A stretch of 64,000 nucleotides of DNA from Pectobacterium brasiliense (GCF_016950255.1 NZ_JACGFN010000004.1:10942-74941), one strand, 5' to 3'; positions 50,783-64,000 are shown, counted from the first letter of the stretch. Notes: a model not told the origin generated them from the sequence alone. Program-made: numbers and translations.

Positions 50783-51469
50783 ATGCCGGTTAAAAGTTTA
50801 AGCAGAGGGGCGTTTTCGCCCCTTTTGCTTTTACGACGTTTGTGTGGCGCAGGCCTCGTGCTTATAGCCGTGGTCGCTTGTAGTAGCCGCACCGCACCGC
50901 CGGACGTTTTCGCCAGCGGCTACGTTGCCGATCGTGGCGTTGTGCGTTTGTGGCGTAAGGATGATGCACAGAATACGACGGCGCTGACCACCGTATACAA
51001 CCCGCTTCAAGGCAATGCTCTGGTGGTGACGCGCTATACGTTCCAGCAGGATAAGCTACGCGAGATACAGCGTAATCAGCTCGGGGCGCAACAAGAAGAT
51101 ATGCGTTTGCGCTTTGCAGAAGATGGAACTGTCAGCTTTATGCAGCGGCAGCTTGCCGAAAGACGTGAATCGGTTTCTGATGATGAGATCGCGCTCTACC
51201 AGTTCGATGCGAAGCGCATGCTGGAATTGAGCGATGTATTGCGTGCAGGCAAGGTGAGGCTAAAGCAAGGGAAATGGCTGGAAGGGCAGGTGCAGTCTTG
51301 TGACGGTACGGTGGTTCGCCCTGATTTTGACAATGACTCGCGTGAATGGATCGCGCAGCAAAAAACGCATGCAACGCGCCCACTAAACGTCGCGTGGCTG
51401 GAAGCGCCAGAAGGGACGCAGTTATTGCTGGTGGTGGAGGATGATGTCTGCCAGTGGGAACCTAAGTAG
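50783..51469 (+). CDS. yjaH: DUF1481 lipoprotein-like protein YjaH
   Basis: A 228-residue protein (E. coli YjaH 231), family DUF1481, function unknown. A signal peptide ends in a lipobox, AVVAC, at about residue 33, with SS after the cysteine, so it is likely a lipoprotein. The C-terminus ends LLVVEDDVCQWEPK. The ATG at 50783 lies 4 bases after hupA with no clear Shine-Dalgarno, and the hupA terminator (50806-50832) falls within its first 17 codons. A TTG at 50825 could be the true start with a 19-residue signal segment. Confidence 0.8.
   Translation: MPVKSLSRGAFSPLLLLRRLCGAGLVLIAVVACSSRTAPPDVFASGYVADRGVVRLWRKDDAQNTTALTTVYNPLQGNALVVTRYTFQQDKLREIQRNQLGAQQEDMRLRFAEDGTVSFMQRQLAERRESVSDDEIALYQFDAKRMLELSDVLRAGKVRLKQGKWLEGQVQSCDGTVVRPDFDNDSREWIAQQKTHATRPLNVAWLEAPEGTQLLLVVEDDVCQWEPK
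50806..50832 (+). terminator. hupA terminator, inside the yjaH 5' end
   Basis: AGGGGCG / CGCCCCT stem with a TTTT loop followed by TTTGCTTTT, 27 bases after the hupA stop. Confidence 0.8.
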
Positions 51470-51480
51470 CCATTGGCTAT

Positions 51481-51503
51481 AAAAAAACCCGGATTTCTCC
51501 GGG
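51481..51503 (-). terminator. purHD terminator
   Basis: On the minus strand CCCGGA / TCCGGG with a GAAA loop is followed by seven Ts. It may also end yjaH on the plus strand, where the T run is weaker. Confidence 0.82.
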
Positions 51504-51540
51504 CTTCAGTATTATCAGACAATCTTTATCGCATCGTTTA

Positions 51541-52827
51541 TCAGGCTTGCTCGCGCTCAATAGCACGGTAGCCGATGTCTTTTCGACAGAACACCCCTTG
51601 CCACTGAATACCCGCTGCTATTTCATAAGCACGTTGTTGCGCTTCAGCCACGGTATTGCCTAATGCAGTGACGCACAGTACGCGGCCGCCGTTGGTGACA
51701 ACATTAATGCCGTTCAACTTGGTGCCAGCATGGAAAACTTTGCCATCTTCGGCGTCCTGCTGCGGTAAACCGGAAATTACATCGCCTGTATTGTAGTCAG
51801 CCGGATAGCCGCCTGCAGCCAATACCACGCCCAGAGACGGACGTTCATCCCAGACAGAATCTTTCTGATCCAGCGTGCCGTCACAGGCTGCCAGACACAG
51901 CTCTACCAGATCGGAGCGCAGACGCAGCATAATTGGCTGTGTTTCTGGATCGCCAAAGCGGCAGTTGAATTCGATCACTTTTGGCTGACCATCGGCAGAA
52001 ATCATCAGACCGGCATACAGGAAACCGACGTAGGTATTTCCCTCTGCGGCCATGCCGTTGACGGTCGGCCAAATCACCTGATCCATCACGCGCTGGTGGA
52101 TTTCATCGGTCACGACTGGAGCTGGCGAATAAGCGCCCATACCACCGGTATTCGGGCCCGTATCTTTATCCCCAACACGCTTATGGTCCTGACTGGTTGC
52201 CATCGGCAAGACATTCTTGCCATCTACCATAACGATGAAGCTGGCTTCTTCGCCATCAAGGAACTCTTCCACCACGATACGGTGTCCGGCATCGCCGAAT
52301 GCATTCCCTGCCAGCATATCCTGAATGGCGTTCTCTGCTTCCTGCAACGTCATGGCGACAATCACGCCTTTACCCGCGGCTAATCCGTCGGCCTTGATGA
52401 CGATAGGTGCGCCTTTGCTGCGTACATAGGCCAGCGCGGGTTCAACTTCGGTGAAGTTCTGGTATTCCGCTGACGGGATATTGTGGCGTGCCAGAAAATC
52501 TTTAGTAAAGGCTTTAGAGCCTTCTAACTGTGCTGCGCCCTGCGTTGGGCCAAAGATTTTCAGACCCGCGCTCTGAAATGCATCCACAACACCGATAACT
52601 AGCGGTGTTTCCGGGCCAACGATGGTCAAATCGATGTGGTTTTCCTGGGCAAAAGCGACTAACGCTGGAATATCAGTGGCAGCGATATCGACGTTGGTCA
52701 GCGCTGGCTCAAGCGCGGTGCCCGCGTTTCCTGGAGCAACATAAACACGTTTCGCCAGCGGTGACTGCGAGGCTTTCCAGGCTAGAGCGTGCTCGCGTCC
52801 GCCATTACCAATTACTAAAATGTTCAT
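51541..52827 (-). CDS. purD: Phosphoribosylamine-glycine ligase
   Basis: A 428-residue ATP-grasp enzyme (E. coli 429). It starts MNILVIGNGGREHALAWK, with the nucleotide-binding APIVIKADGLAAGKGV near residue 135 and the GARS signature RFGDPETQP near 288. It makes glycinamide ribonucleotide, step 2 of purine synthesis. It follows purH by 17 bases in the purHD operon. Confidence 0.98.
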   Translation of the reverse strand: MNILVIGNGGREHALAWKASQSPLAKRVYVAPGNAGTALEPALTNVDIAATDIPALVAFAQENHIDLTIVGPETPLVIGVVDAFQSAGLKIFGPTQGAAQLEGSKAFTKDFLARHNIPSAEYQNFTEVEPALAYVRSKGAPIVIKADGLAAGKGVIVAMTLQEAENAIQDMLAGNAFGDAGHRIVVEEFLDGEEASFIVMVDGKNVLPMATSQDHKRVGDKDTGPNTGGMGAYSPAPVVTDEIHQRVMDQVIWPTVNGMAAEGNTYVGFLYAGLMISADGQPKVIEFNCRFGDPETQPIMLRLRSDLVELCLAACDGTLDQKDSVWDERPSLGVVLAAGGYPADYNTGDVISGLPQQDAEDGKVFHAGTKLNGINVVTNGGRVLCVTALGNTVAEAQQRAYEIAAGIQWQGVFCRKDIGYRAIEREQA

Positions 52828-52844
52828 TTCGATCAGCTCCAGAA

Positions 52845-54434
52845 TTAATGGCGGAAATGGCGCATGTCGGTAAAGATCATCGCAATGCCGTGTTCGTTGG
52901 CGGCAGCAATGACTTCATCATCACGAATCGACCCGCCCGGTTGGATCACGCAGGTAATGCCAACGGCCGCAGCGGCATCAATACCATCACGGAATGGGAA
53001 GAACGCATCAGACGCCATAGCGGAACCTTTTACTTCCAGCCCTTCATCGCTCGCTTTGATACCGGCGATTTTCGCTGAGTAAACGCGGCTCATCTGGCCA
53101 GCGCCTATCCCGATGGTCATGTTGTCGCGTGCGTACACAATCGCATTGGATTTAACGAACTTAGCCACTTTCCAGCAGAAAAGGGCATCACGTAATTCCT
53201 GTTCGCTCGGCTGGCGCTCGGTCACAACACGCAGTTGAGACGCATCGACCATGCCCAGATCGCGGTCCTGTACCAGCAAACCACCGTTGACGCGTTTGAA
53301 GTCCAGACCAGGAACGCGTTGTTGCCAGCTACCACTAGTCAGGACACGTACGTTCTGTTTGGCTGCGGTTACCTTCAATGCGGCATCACTGGCAGATGGG
53401 GCAATAATCACTTCGACAAACTGGCGGCTAATGATGGCCTGCGCCGTCTCTTCATCCAGCTCGCGGTTGAAAGCGATAATGCCGCCGAATGCAGATGTCG
53501 GGTCGGTTTTGTAGGCGCGCTCGTAAGCATCAAGAATTGAGCCGCCAATCGCTACGCCGCACGGATTCGCATGCTTAACGATAACGCAGGCCGGCTCGGC
53601 AAATTCTTTCACACATTCCAGCGCCGCATCGGTATCGGCGATGTTGTTATAAGACAGCGCCTTTCCTTGTAACTGTGTCGAGGTGGCGACAGAGGCCTCG
53701 TGAATATTCTCTTCTATATAGAAGGCAGCTTGCTGATGGCTATTCTCCCCGTAGCGCATGTCCTGCTTTTTGATGTAGTTCAGGTTTAACGTGCGCGGGA
53801 AGTTACCTGATGGTTTATCTGTTTCACCGTGGTAAGGCGGAACCAGTGCACCAAAGTAGTTGGCAATCATACTGTCGTAAGCGGCAGTGTGTTCGAAGGC
53901 TTTGATCGCTAAATCGAAACGGGTTTCGTAGGTCAGTGAACCTTCGTTGGCATCGATTTCATTAATGATGGCGCTGTAGTCGCTGCTCTTGACCACGATA
54001 GCCACATCTTTATGGTTCTTGGCGGCGGAGCGAACCATCGTCGGGCCACCGATATCGATATTCTCAACCGCATCTTCTAATGTGCAGTTCTCACGAGCGA
54101 CGGTCTGAGCAAACGGATACAGATTCACAACCACGATATCAATCGGTTTGATGTCGTGCTGCGTCATGATTGCATCATCTTGATCGCGCCGTCCCAGAAT
54201 GCCGCCGTGTACTTTCGGGTGCAGGGTCTTCACACGCCCATCCATCATTTCCGGGAAGCCGGTGTAGTCAGAGACTTCAGTCACCGCTAAGCCAGCATCG
54301 GCCAGCAAACGGGCGGTTCCACCCGTTGAAAGGAGCTCGACGCCACGGTGGGACAGAGCTTGAGCAAATTCGACAATACCTGCTTTGTCAGAAACGCTGA
54401 GCAGAGCGCGGCGAATTGGACGGCGTTGTTGCAT
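52845..54434 (-). CDS. purH: AICAR transformylase / IMP cyclohydrolase
   Basis: A 529-residue bifunctional enzyme, the E. coli length. The N-terminal MGS-like cyclohydrolase has [17 protein letters not shown] and [12 protein letters not shown]. The C-terminal transformylase has the catalytic KHANPCGVA and [12 protein letters not shown]. It carries out the last two steps to IMP. The frame is open to 54692, but the ATG at 54434 (MQQRRPIRR) is the family start, and the PurR box lies upstream of it. Confidence 0.98.
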   Translation of the reverse strand: MQQRRPIRRALLSVSDKAGIVEFAQALSHRGVELLSTGGTARLLADAGLAVTEVSDYTGFPEMMDGRVKTLHPKVHGGILGRRDQDDAIMTQHDIKPIDIVVVNLYPFAQTVARENCTLEDAVENIDIGGPTMVRSAAKNHKDVAIVVKSSDYSAIINEIDANEGSLTYETRFDLAIKAFEHTAAYDSMIANYFGALVPPYHGETDKPSGNFPRTLNLNYIKKQDMRYGENSHQQAAFYIEENIHEASVATSTQLQGKALSYNNIADTDAALECVKEFAEPACVIVKHANPCGVAIGGSILDAYERAYKTDPTSAFGGIIAFNRELDEETAQAIISRQFVEVIIAPSASDAALKVTAAKQNVRVLTSGSWQQRVPGLDFKRVNGGLLVQDRDLGMVDASQLRVVTERQPSEQELRDALFCWKVAKFVKSNAIVYARDNMTIGIGAGQMSRVYSAKIAGIKASDEGLEVKGSAMASDAFFPFRDGIDAAAAVGITCVIQPGGSIRDDEVIAAANEHGIAMIFTDMRHFRH

Positions 54435-54577
54435 GATGATGTTATCCCCTGGATTTGGGTAGTCAGTAAAGAACGGTATGTGAATATCGTCTTTGTCAGA
54501 GCAATAATTGCGGAATAAAGAGAAATATTCAGTTAGCGTTCGCAGAAACACGACGATTTTGAACGGGGTGAATTGTA

Positions 54578-54593
54578 GCGAAAACGTTTGCGT
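54578..54593 (-). promoter_or_regulatory. PurR operator of purHD
   Basis: The 16-base sequence reads ACGCAAACGTTTTCGC on the minus strand, matching the PurR consensus ACGCAAACGTTTGCGT at 14 of 16 positions. It lies about 145 bases before purH. A TACAAT -10-like hexamer is adjacent (54572-54577), so bound PurR would block the promoter. Confidence 0.92.
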
Positions 54594-54710
54594 GATGCTC
54601 GTCAATTTTTGAATAGAATGCTTTCTGTGGATAAGTTTGTGCAAAAAAAGGTATAAGGCAGGGTTTTGCTGTGGAATGCAGCAAACAGTCATTTTTCTTT
54701 AAAATACCTA

Positions 54711-55037
54711 TTGCGGCCTGACGAGAAGTCCCTATAATGCGCCTCCACTGACACGGCAACAGCGACATGCAGTTGCGGTAACAGGAAAAAGATTCATCGA
54801 AGGCGGTCAGTAATGACTTGACTTCACAGCGGAAAAGCATAGTATATGCAGCCCGCGCCACCGATGAAGTGGCACTGCTCTTTAACAATTTAATCAGACA
54901 ATCTGTGTGGGCACTCACAAGACCGTATCTTAACGATATAAAAAGTCTTGAAGAGTGAACAACAGTAAATTCATTACGAATAAACAGTTTTAATTCTTTG
55001 AGCATCGCTGACGAGTTCAGCAAATCAAACAAATCTT
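54711..55037 (+). promoter_or_regulatory. rRNA operon promoters P1 and P2, boxA and leader (second operon)
   Basis: P1 has -35 TTGCGG (54711-54716) and -10 TATAAT (54733-54738), 16-base spacing, with an A/T-rich region upstream. P2 has TTGACT at 54818-54823 and its -10 near 54841. BoxA TGCTCTTTAACA is at 54876-54887. From the GAGAAGTCCC before the P1 -10 onward it is nearly identical to the first operon's leader; upstream sequences differ. Confidence 0.9.
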
Positions 55038-56579
<1,542 letters not shown>

Positions 56580-56652
56580 CCAAGAAGATGTGCGTTGAGT
56601 GAAGTGCTCACACAGATTGTCTGATGAAAATAACGAGCAGAAATACCTTAAT

Positions 56653-56729
<77 letters not shown>

Positions 56730-56771
56730 ACTCTTCCGTGAGTGGTATCTAAGGTATCTGTAAGCAACGAT

Positions 56772-56847
56772 GGGGTTATAGCTCAGCTGGGAGAGCGCCT
56801 GCCTTGCACGCAGGAGGTCTGCGGTTCGATCCCGCATAGCTCCACCA
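56772..56847 (+). tRNA. tRNA-Ala (TGC) in the 16S-23S spacer
   Basis: A 76-base tRNA with encoded CCA and anticodon TGC in CCTTGCACG. The acceptor stem GGGGTTA/TAGCTCC uses two G-U pairs. It follows tRNA-Ile by 42 bases. A boxA-like GCTCTTTAACAA follows before 23S. Confidence 0.98.
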
Positions 56848-57062
56848 TCACTACTCGCTGTATAGAAAATTTCAGAGTGTACCTGTTTGGGTGCACTGCG
56901 AAGTTTTGCTCTTTAACAATCTGGAACAAGCTGAAAATTGAAACATGACAGCTGAACAATTATGACCGCCTTCGGGTGTGTCGTGATGAATCAGTCTGTC
57001 AATGAGTCTCTCAAATAATCGCAGCGCGATGATGAATCAATCGAAACATCTTCGGGTTGTGA

Positions 57063-59968
<2,906 letters not shown>

Positions 59969-60103
59969 ACAACACCGAAGGTGTTTTGTGATGAAAGACT
60001 CATATAAGAACGATGTTCAGCTTGTTCAGAGATTGGTTCTGGTGGTTACGTGATGACAAGAGAGAGAAAGTCAGCACAGTAACGGCTGGAATGAAACAGA
60101 ATT

Positions 60104-60223
60104 TGCCTGGCGGCGATAGCGCGGTGGTCCCACCTGACCCCATGCCGAACTCAGAAGTGAAACGCCGTAGCGCCGATGGTAGTGTGGGGCTTCCCCATGT
60201 GAGAGTAGGGAACTGCCAGGCAT
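60104..60223 (+). rRNA. rrf: 5S ribosomal RNA (second copy)
   Basis: A 120-base gene with paired ends TGCCTGGC / GCCAGGCA, matching the first copy. The 23S-5S spacer differs from the first operon by a short deletion (GTG ATG in place of GTGGGTGATG) and a few bases. Confidence 0.98.
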
Positions 60224-60273
60224 CAAATTAAGCAGTAAGCCGGAGCAATCTGGTGGTTGTAGAGAAATTCGGT

Positions 60274-60349
60274 GGAGCGGTAGTTCAGTTGGTTAGAATA
60301 CCTGCCTGTCACGCAGGGGGTCGCGGTTCGAGCCCCGTCCGTTCCGCCA
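60274..60349 (+). tRNA. tRNA-Asp (GTC), T-stem one base short
   Basis: Anticodon GTC in CCTGTCACG and acceptor GGAGCGG/CCGTTCC are normal. The gene is 76 bases; the E. coli gene is 77. The T-arm reads GCGG-TTCGAGC-CCCGT where GCGGG is expected, so the 5' strand of the T-stem lacks one G. Either a defective copy or a homopolymer error. Distal to 5S, as aspT in E. coli rrnC. Confidence 0.9.
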
Positions 60350-60359
60350 CTTATTAAAA

Positions 60360-60390
60360 ATTATGCCTGCTAATTTTTAGCAGGCATAAT
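60360..60390. repeat. Long perfect hairpin between tRNA-Asp and tRNA-Trp
   Basis: A 14-base perfect inverted repeat (ATTATGCCTGCTAA / TTAGCAGGCATAAT) with a 3-base loop. There is no T run after it, so it is more likely a processing or transcript-separating structure than a standard terminator. Confidence 0.75.
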
Positions 60391-60404
60391 GTTAAGCGTA
60401 ATTT

Positions 60405-60480
60405 AGGGGCGTAGCTCAGTTGGTAGAGCACCGGTCTCCAAAACCGGGTGTCGCGAGTTCGAGTCTCTCCGCCCCTGCCA
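60405..60480 (+). tRNA. tRNA-Trp (CCA)
   Basis: A 76-base tRNA with encoded CCA, anticodon CCA in CTCCAAAAC and AGGGGCG/CGCCCCT acceptor stem. The T-stem GCGAG/CTCTC has one C-U mismatch where E. coli has GGGAG. Same distal position as trpT of E. coli rrnC. Confidence 0.95.
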
Positions 60481-60483
60481 AAT

Positions 60484-60517
60484 AAAACCCTTCACGTTAT
60501 CGTGAAGGGTTTTTTTT
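60484..60517 (+). terminator. Terminator of the second rRNA operon
   Basis: AAAACCCTTCACG / CGTGAAGGGTTTT with a TTAT loop and a run of Ts, directly after tRNA-Trp. Confidence 0.95.
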
Positions 60518-60834
60518 GATCTGTACTTTATGCTCGATCCTGTCTCGTATCCTTCTTTCCAATTTCTTCGTATTTTCTCCCCTCTGGATGTCTAATTAAT
60601 CTAACGTTTTGTTATTTAATAGATAAAATTCGCTAATGTGCTGTTGATAGATCGTGCTGATTTAGCTGTAAATATGCACAAAATAACCGTAATACCAGGT
60701 TGTGAACTTGCTCATTCACCTTGTTCGATATTTGAACTAAAACTATCTACAACCTGAGTGAAAGGAAGTTGTTTTTCAGAACGATCCTTCAGGTTGCATT
60801 CACTTGTTAGTGATACCTGCCAACATCACAATCG
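60518..60834. other. Intergenic region before the ytfQ-like gene
   Basis: About 315 AT-rich bases with no ORF. It should hold the promoter of the sugar transporter; I see no clear -35/-10 pair or CRP site that I would defend. Confidence 0.45.
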
Positions 60835-60865
60835 GTAGCGCTACAGCAGAAATTCGTAGCGCTAT
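60835..60865. promoter_or_regulatory. Paired operator-like palindromes before the ytfQ-like gene
   Basis: GTAGCGCTAC (60835-60844) is a perfect 10-base palindrome, and GTAGCGCTAT (60856-60865) repeats it with one change exactly 21 bases on, two helical turns. Palindromes with a central CG are typical of LacI-family sugar regulators. Located 56-86 bases before the start codon. Confidence 0.55.
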
Positions 60866-60920
60866 GCTGTACCTGAAATCTGACTAAGTAGCTGTAAGAC
60901 TACACAGAAGGAGTTTAAGT

Positions 60921-61879
60921 ATGTACAGACGTTTACTGGTAGCTGTTGCTGTAAGCACTGCGTTTATGTGGTGCGTACAGGCAAAACCCTTAACGGTTGG
61001 GTTTTCCCAGATTGGTTCAGAATCAGGATGGCGCTCTGCGGAAACTAAGGTGTCAAAGCAGGAAGCCGAGAAGCGTGGGATAACGTTAAAAATAGCGGAT
61101 GCTCAGCAGAAGCAGGAGAATCAGATTAAGGCTGTGCGGTCGTTCATCGCTCAGGGCGTAGATGCCATATTTATTGCTCCAGTTGTCGCGACAGGTTGGG
61201 CACCAGTCTTACAGGAAGCTAAAGAAGCAAAAATTTCCAGTGTTCCTGCTTGATAGAACGATTGAGGTAAGCGATCCCATCGTTGTACACCGCTGCTATC
61301 GCCTCTGATAGCGTCTATGAAGGAAAAGTGGCAGGGGAGTGGCTTGTGAAAGAAGCCGCTGGCAAACCTTGTAATGTTGTTGAGCTGCAGGGAACGGTTG
61401 GGGCTAGCGTTGCGATAAATCGTAAGAAAGGGTTTGCTGACGGTATCGCTTCAGATCCACAGATAAAAATTATTCGCTCACAGTCGGGAGACTTTACTCG
61501 TAGCAAGGGTAAAGAGGTCATGGAAAGCTTTATTAAAGCTGAGCAGAACGGAAAAAATATCTGTGCGGTTTATGCACATAATGATGACATGGCAATAGGC
61601 GCTATTCAGGCAATTAAAGAAGCTGGTTTGAAACCTGGTTCACAAATAAAAGTTGTCTCCATTGATGGTGTCCCTGATATTTTCAAAGCTATGATGAATG
61701 GCGAAGCTAATGCCACCGTTGAATTAACACCTAATATGGCTGGGCCGGCTTTTGATGCTTTATTAGCGATGAAGAAGGACGGGAAACAGCCTGAAAAATT
61801 CATTCAAACTGAATCACGTTTATTACTGCCTGACACGGCAAAACAGGAATATGAAACCAAGAAAGACCTTGGTTATTGA
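60921..61879 (+). pseudogene. ytfQ: YtfQ-like sugar-binding protein of an ABC transporter, two frameshifts
   Basis: A periplasmic binding protein similar to remembered E. coli YtfQ (galactofuranose). A signal peptide (to VQA, about residue 21) is followed by KPLTVGFSQIGSESGWR, AVRSFIAQGVDAIFIAPVVA and, in another frame, NVVELQGTVGASVAINRKKG and YAHNDDMAIGAIQAIKEAG to the normal C-terminus. The frame breaks at about 61234 (TT to TTT) and again near 61279 (an inserted A). Between the breaks the third frame reads PVFLLDRTIEVSDP, the expected family sequence. Without these two insertions the gene would be full length. Confidence 0.85.
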
Positions 61880-62069
61880 GATTTATATTGTGGATTTATC
61901 ATTGATATAAATTTTTCTAAATACCTGGCAGAAATATGAATATGGGAAAGTAGGCTTGCTATGTTTTCTGCACCGTTTAATCACGGGACAGTGAATATTG
62001 TCAGCCTACTTACCATAATATTGCTCAGGTGTGATGTAGCCTTGTTAAGTTGTCGCATAGGTGATGCTG

Positions 62070-63586
62070 ATGGAAACGACACGGTTGTTAGATATTCGGG
62101 GCATGAGCGTTGAGTTTCCGGGGGTAAAAGCACTAGATCAAGTGGACTTCACGCTTAATCGCGGCGAAATAGTGGCGCTACTAGGAGAGAATGGTGCAGG
62201 GAAGTCAACGTTAATTAAGGCGTTGACTGGCGTTTACCATCGCTCAACGGGGGAAATTATCCTCGATGGTATGGCGATTAATCCTGTCAATACGGCTCAT
62301 GCTCAGTCATTGGGTATTGGCACGGTCTATCAAGAAGTCAATCTATTACCGAATCTGTCCGTTGCGGCAAATCTATTTATTGGCCGTGAGCCCACACGCT
62401 GGGGCATCGTGGATCAACATAAAATCCTGCACCAGGCCGAAGCACTTTTATTGAATTATGGACTGATGATCGATGTTAGCCATCCTCTTGGTAATTACTC
62501 CATCGCAGTGCAGCAAATTGTAGCTATCGCCAGAGCTATCGATCTTTCCGCTAAAGTTCTAATTCTTGATGAACCCGACTGCAAGCCTTGATGCAAAAGA
62601 AGTCGATATGCTACTGGATATATTGCGGAAGTTGCGCGACCGCGGAATCGGTATGGTATTTGTGACGCACTTTCTGGATCAGGTTTATCGCATTAGTGGA
62701 CAGAATTACCGTTTTGCGTAATGGAAGATTAGTGGGGGCATTGCCTGCCGCAGAATTACCACGTATTGAATTAGTCCAAATGATGTTGGGGCACAGTTTT
62801 GATGAAACGTTATTGAAGCGTGGCGAACATAGTGACGTCTCAGGTGAGCCCATCGTGCAGTTTAAACACTATGGTCCGACGTGGCTCGATTAATGACTTC
62901 GAGCTTTCCGTGCGCCCGGGAGAAATTGTTGGCCTCGCTGGTCTGCTGGGGTCCGGCGGACAGAAACCGCGCAGCTGATATTTGGTATTAACGTGCCTGA
63001 TGCCGGTGAAGCCAGAGTTGATGGCAAACAAGTTAGCATTCGCACACCGCGTGCAGCAGGAAAGCTCGGTTTTGGCTATTGCCCTGAGGATCGCAAGACT
63101 GACGGCATTGTCGGTGCGGCAACGGTACGCGAGAACATCATTCTGGCACTTCAGGCGCAACGTGGCTGGCTGAAACCCATTTCCTTACGTGAGCAAACCC
63201 GTATCCGCTGAAAAATTTATCAGCCTATTAGGGATTCCGTACGCCCAGTCCAGAGCAGGAAATTCAGTATCTATCGGGTGGGAATCAGCAAAAAGTCCTG
63301 CTATCGCGCTGGTTGGCAACAGAACCGCGCTTCTTGATTCTGGATGAGCCAACGCGAGGAATCGATGTCGGCGCGCATGCTGAGATCATTCGCTTGATCG
63401 AAAAATTGTGTGGAGCAGGGGATGGCGTTACTCGTGATCTCTTCTGATTGGAAGAACTGACCGGTTATGCGGATCGCATCATTGTGCTGCGCGACAGGCA
63501 GCACGTTGCGCATCTTGAACATAATGAGAGTCTCGGTTGCCGCAGTGATGCAGGGCAATCGCAGTACAAACGGGAAGGCAGCTGAT
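62070..63586 (+). pseudogene. ytfR: YtfR-like sugar ABC transporter ATPase, many frameshifts
   Basis: Two fused ABC domains are recognisable when frames are joined. Domain 1: Walker A GENGAGKST, Q-loop VYQEVNLLPN, Walker B KVLILDEP, then ASLDAKEVDMLLD in the next frame. Domain 2: [47 protein letters not shown] and [20 protein letters not shown] count at least eight single-base indels (near 62575, 62698, 62880, 62957, 63206, 63238, 63420, 63447), nearly all in runs of one base. The protein between them is well conserved. Confidence 0.85.
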
Positions 63587-64000
63587 GACAGACAATAACG
63601 TCAAACCTGCCAAAAAAGTCCGCTTAACGTTCACCAAAGGGGTGCCACAGCTTCTGGCGCTCGTTGCCATCTTGCTGATTGATAGCATGGTCGCGCCCAA
63701 CTTCTTCTCCCTCCACATTCAGGATGGGCGCTTGTTCGGATAGCCTTATCGACATCCTTAACCGCGGTGCGCCCGTTGCGCTGCTGGGCATTAGGTATGA
63801 CGTTATGTGATTGCCACTGGCGGAATCGATTTATCGGTTGGTGCGGGTAATGCGATTGCAGGCGCGCACGGCCGCAACGCTTACTGCTGCTGTCATGCCG
63901 CTTCCTTCTGTACTGCTGGCTTGCGCTATTGGTTGGTGCGTTGTGTGGGCTATGGGAACGGTTTTCTGGTTGGCGGTGTTACAGATTCAGCCGATTGTGG
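63585..64000 (+). pseudogene. ytfT: YtfT-like sugar ABC transporter permease, frameshifted and cut by the window end
   Basis: The first frame runs MTDNNVKPAKKVRLTFTKG ... ALVAILLIDSMVAPNFFSLHIQDGRLFG and stops at 63741. The following frames continue the expected permease: SLIDILNRGAPVALLGI and IATGGIDLSVGAGNAIAGA, with at least three frame changes (near 63738, 63792 and 63806). The start codon overlaps the ytfR stop (TGATG). The gene continues beyond base 64000. Confidence 0.75.

Overview
The window is a chromosomal backbone segment of an enterobacterium. Gene content, protein sequences and the 16S rRNA genes fit a soft-rot genus such as Pectobacterium; the genus is an inference from memory, not from a search. 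The gene order follows the E. coli K-12 region metBL-metF / oxyR-sthA-fabR-yijD-trmA-btuB-murI-rrn-murB-birA-coaA-tRNAs-tufB-secE-nusG-rplKAJL-rpoBC / thiCEFSGH-rsd-nudC-hemE-nfi-yjaG-hupA-yjaH-purHD-rrn almost gene for gene.

Layout. 1-4.3 kb: methionine genes (end of metB, metL, metF with three tandem MetJ boxes). 4.3-12.8 kb: oxyR and sthA (convergent, overlapping), fabR-yijD, trmA, then a cobalamin riboswitch, btuB and murI. 12.8-18.3 kb: first rRNA operon (16S, tRNA-Glu, 23S, 5S). 18.4-22.2 kb: murB-birA, coaA and a GNAT acetyltransferase. 22.5-36.7 kb: four tRNAs with tufB, secE-nusG, ribosomal proteins L11, L1, L10, L7/L12 and RNA polymerase beta and beta'. 36.7-40.3 kb: an accessory block absent from this place in E. 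coli: five tandem hairpins, an MHS-family transporter, a small DUF1127 protein and a divergent MocR-type regulator (YjiS/YjiR-like). 40.5-46.3 kb: thiCEFSGH under a TPP riboswitch. 46.4-54.6 kb: rsd, nudC-hemE-nfi-yjaG, hupA-yjaH, and purHD with a PurR box. 54.7-60.5 kb: second rRNA operon, same orientation, 41.9 kb downstream of the first, with Ile and Ala tRNAs in the spacer and Asp and Trp tRNAs distally. 60.9-64 kb: a YtfQRT-like sugar ABC transporter broken by many single-base indels.

How the parts work together. Most genes serve translation and transcription (two rRNA operons, seven translation-related tRNA sites, EF-Tu, ribosomal proteins, RNA polymerase, NusG, Rsd). The rest are cofactor and nucleotide synthesis (thiamine, heme, biotin regulation, CoA, purines, B12 uptake), cell wall precursors (MurI, MurB) and redox control (OxyR, SthA). 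Regulation visible in the DNA includes MetJ and PurR operators, two riboswitches, ribosomal-protein leader and attenuator structures, and rRNA P1/P2 promoters with boxA.

I found no CRISPR array, prophage, insertion sequence or defence system, and no convincing new multi-gene system. The items most worth a second look are the indel cluster in ytfQRT together with one-base losses in tRNA-Tyr, tRNA-Asp and one 23S gene (sequence error or real decay), the mosaic second rRNA operon with 16S V6 divergence, promoters lying in the loops of inverted repeats, and the accessory block after rpoC.
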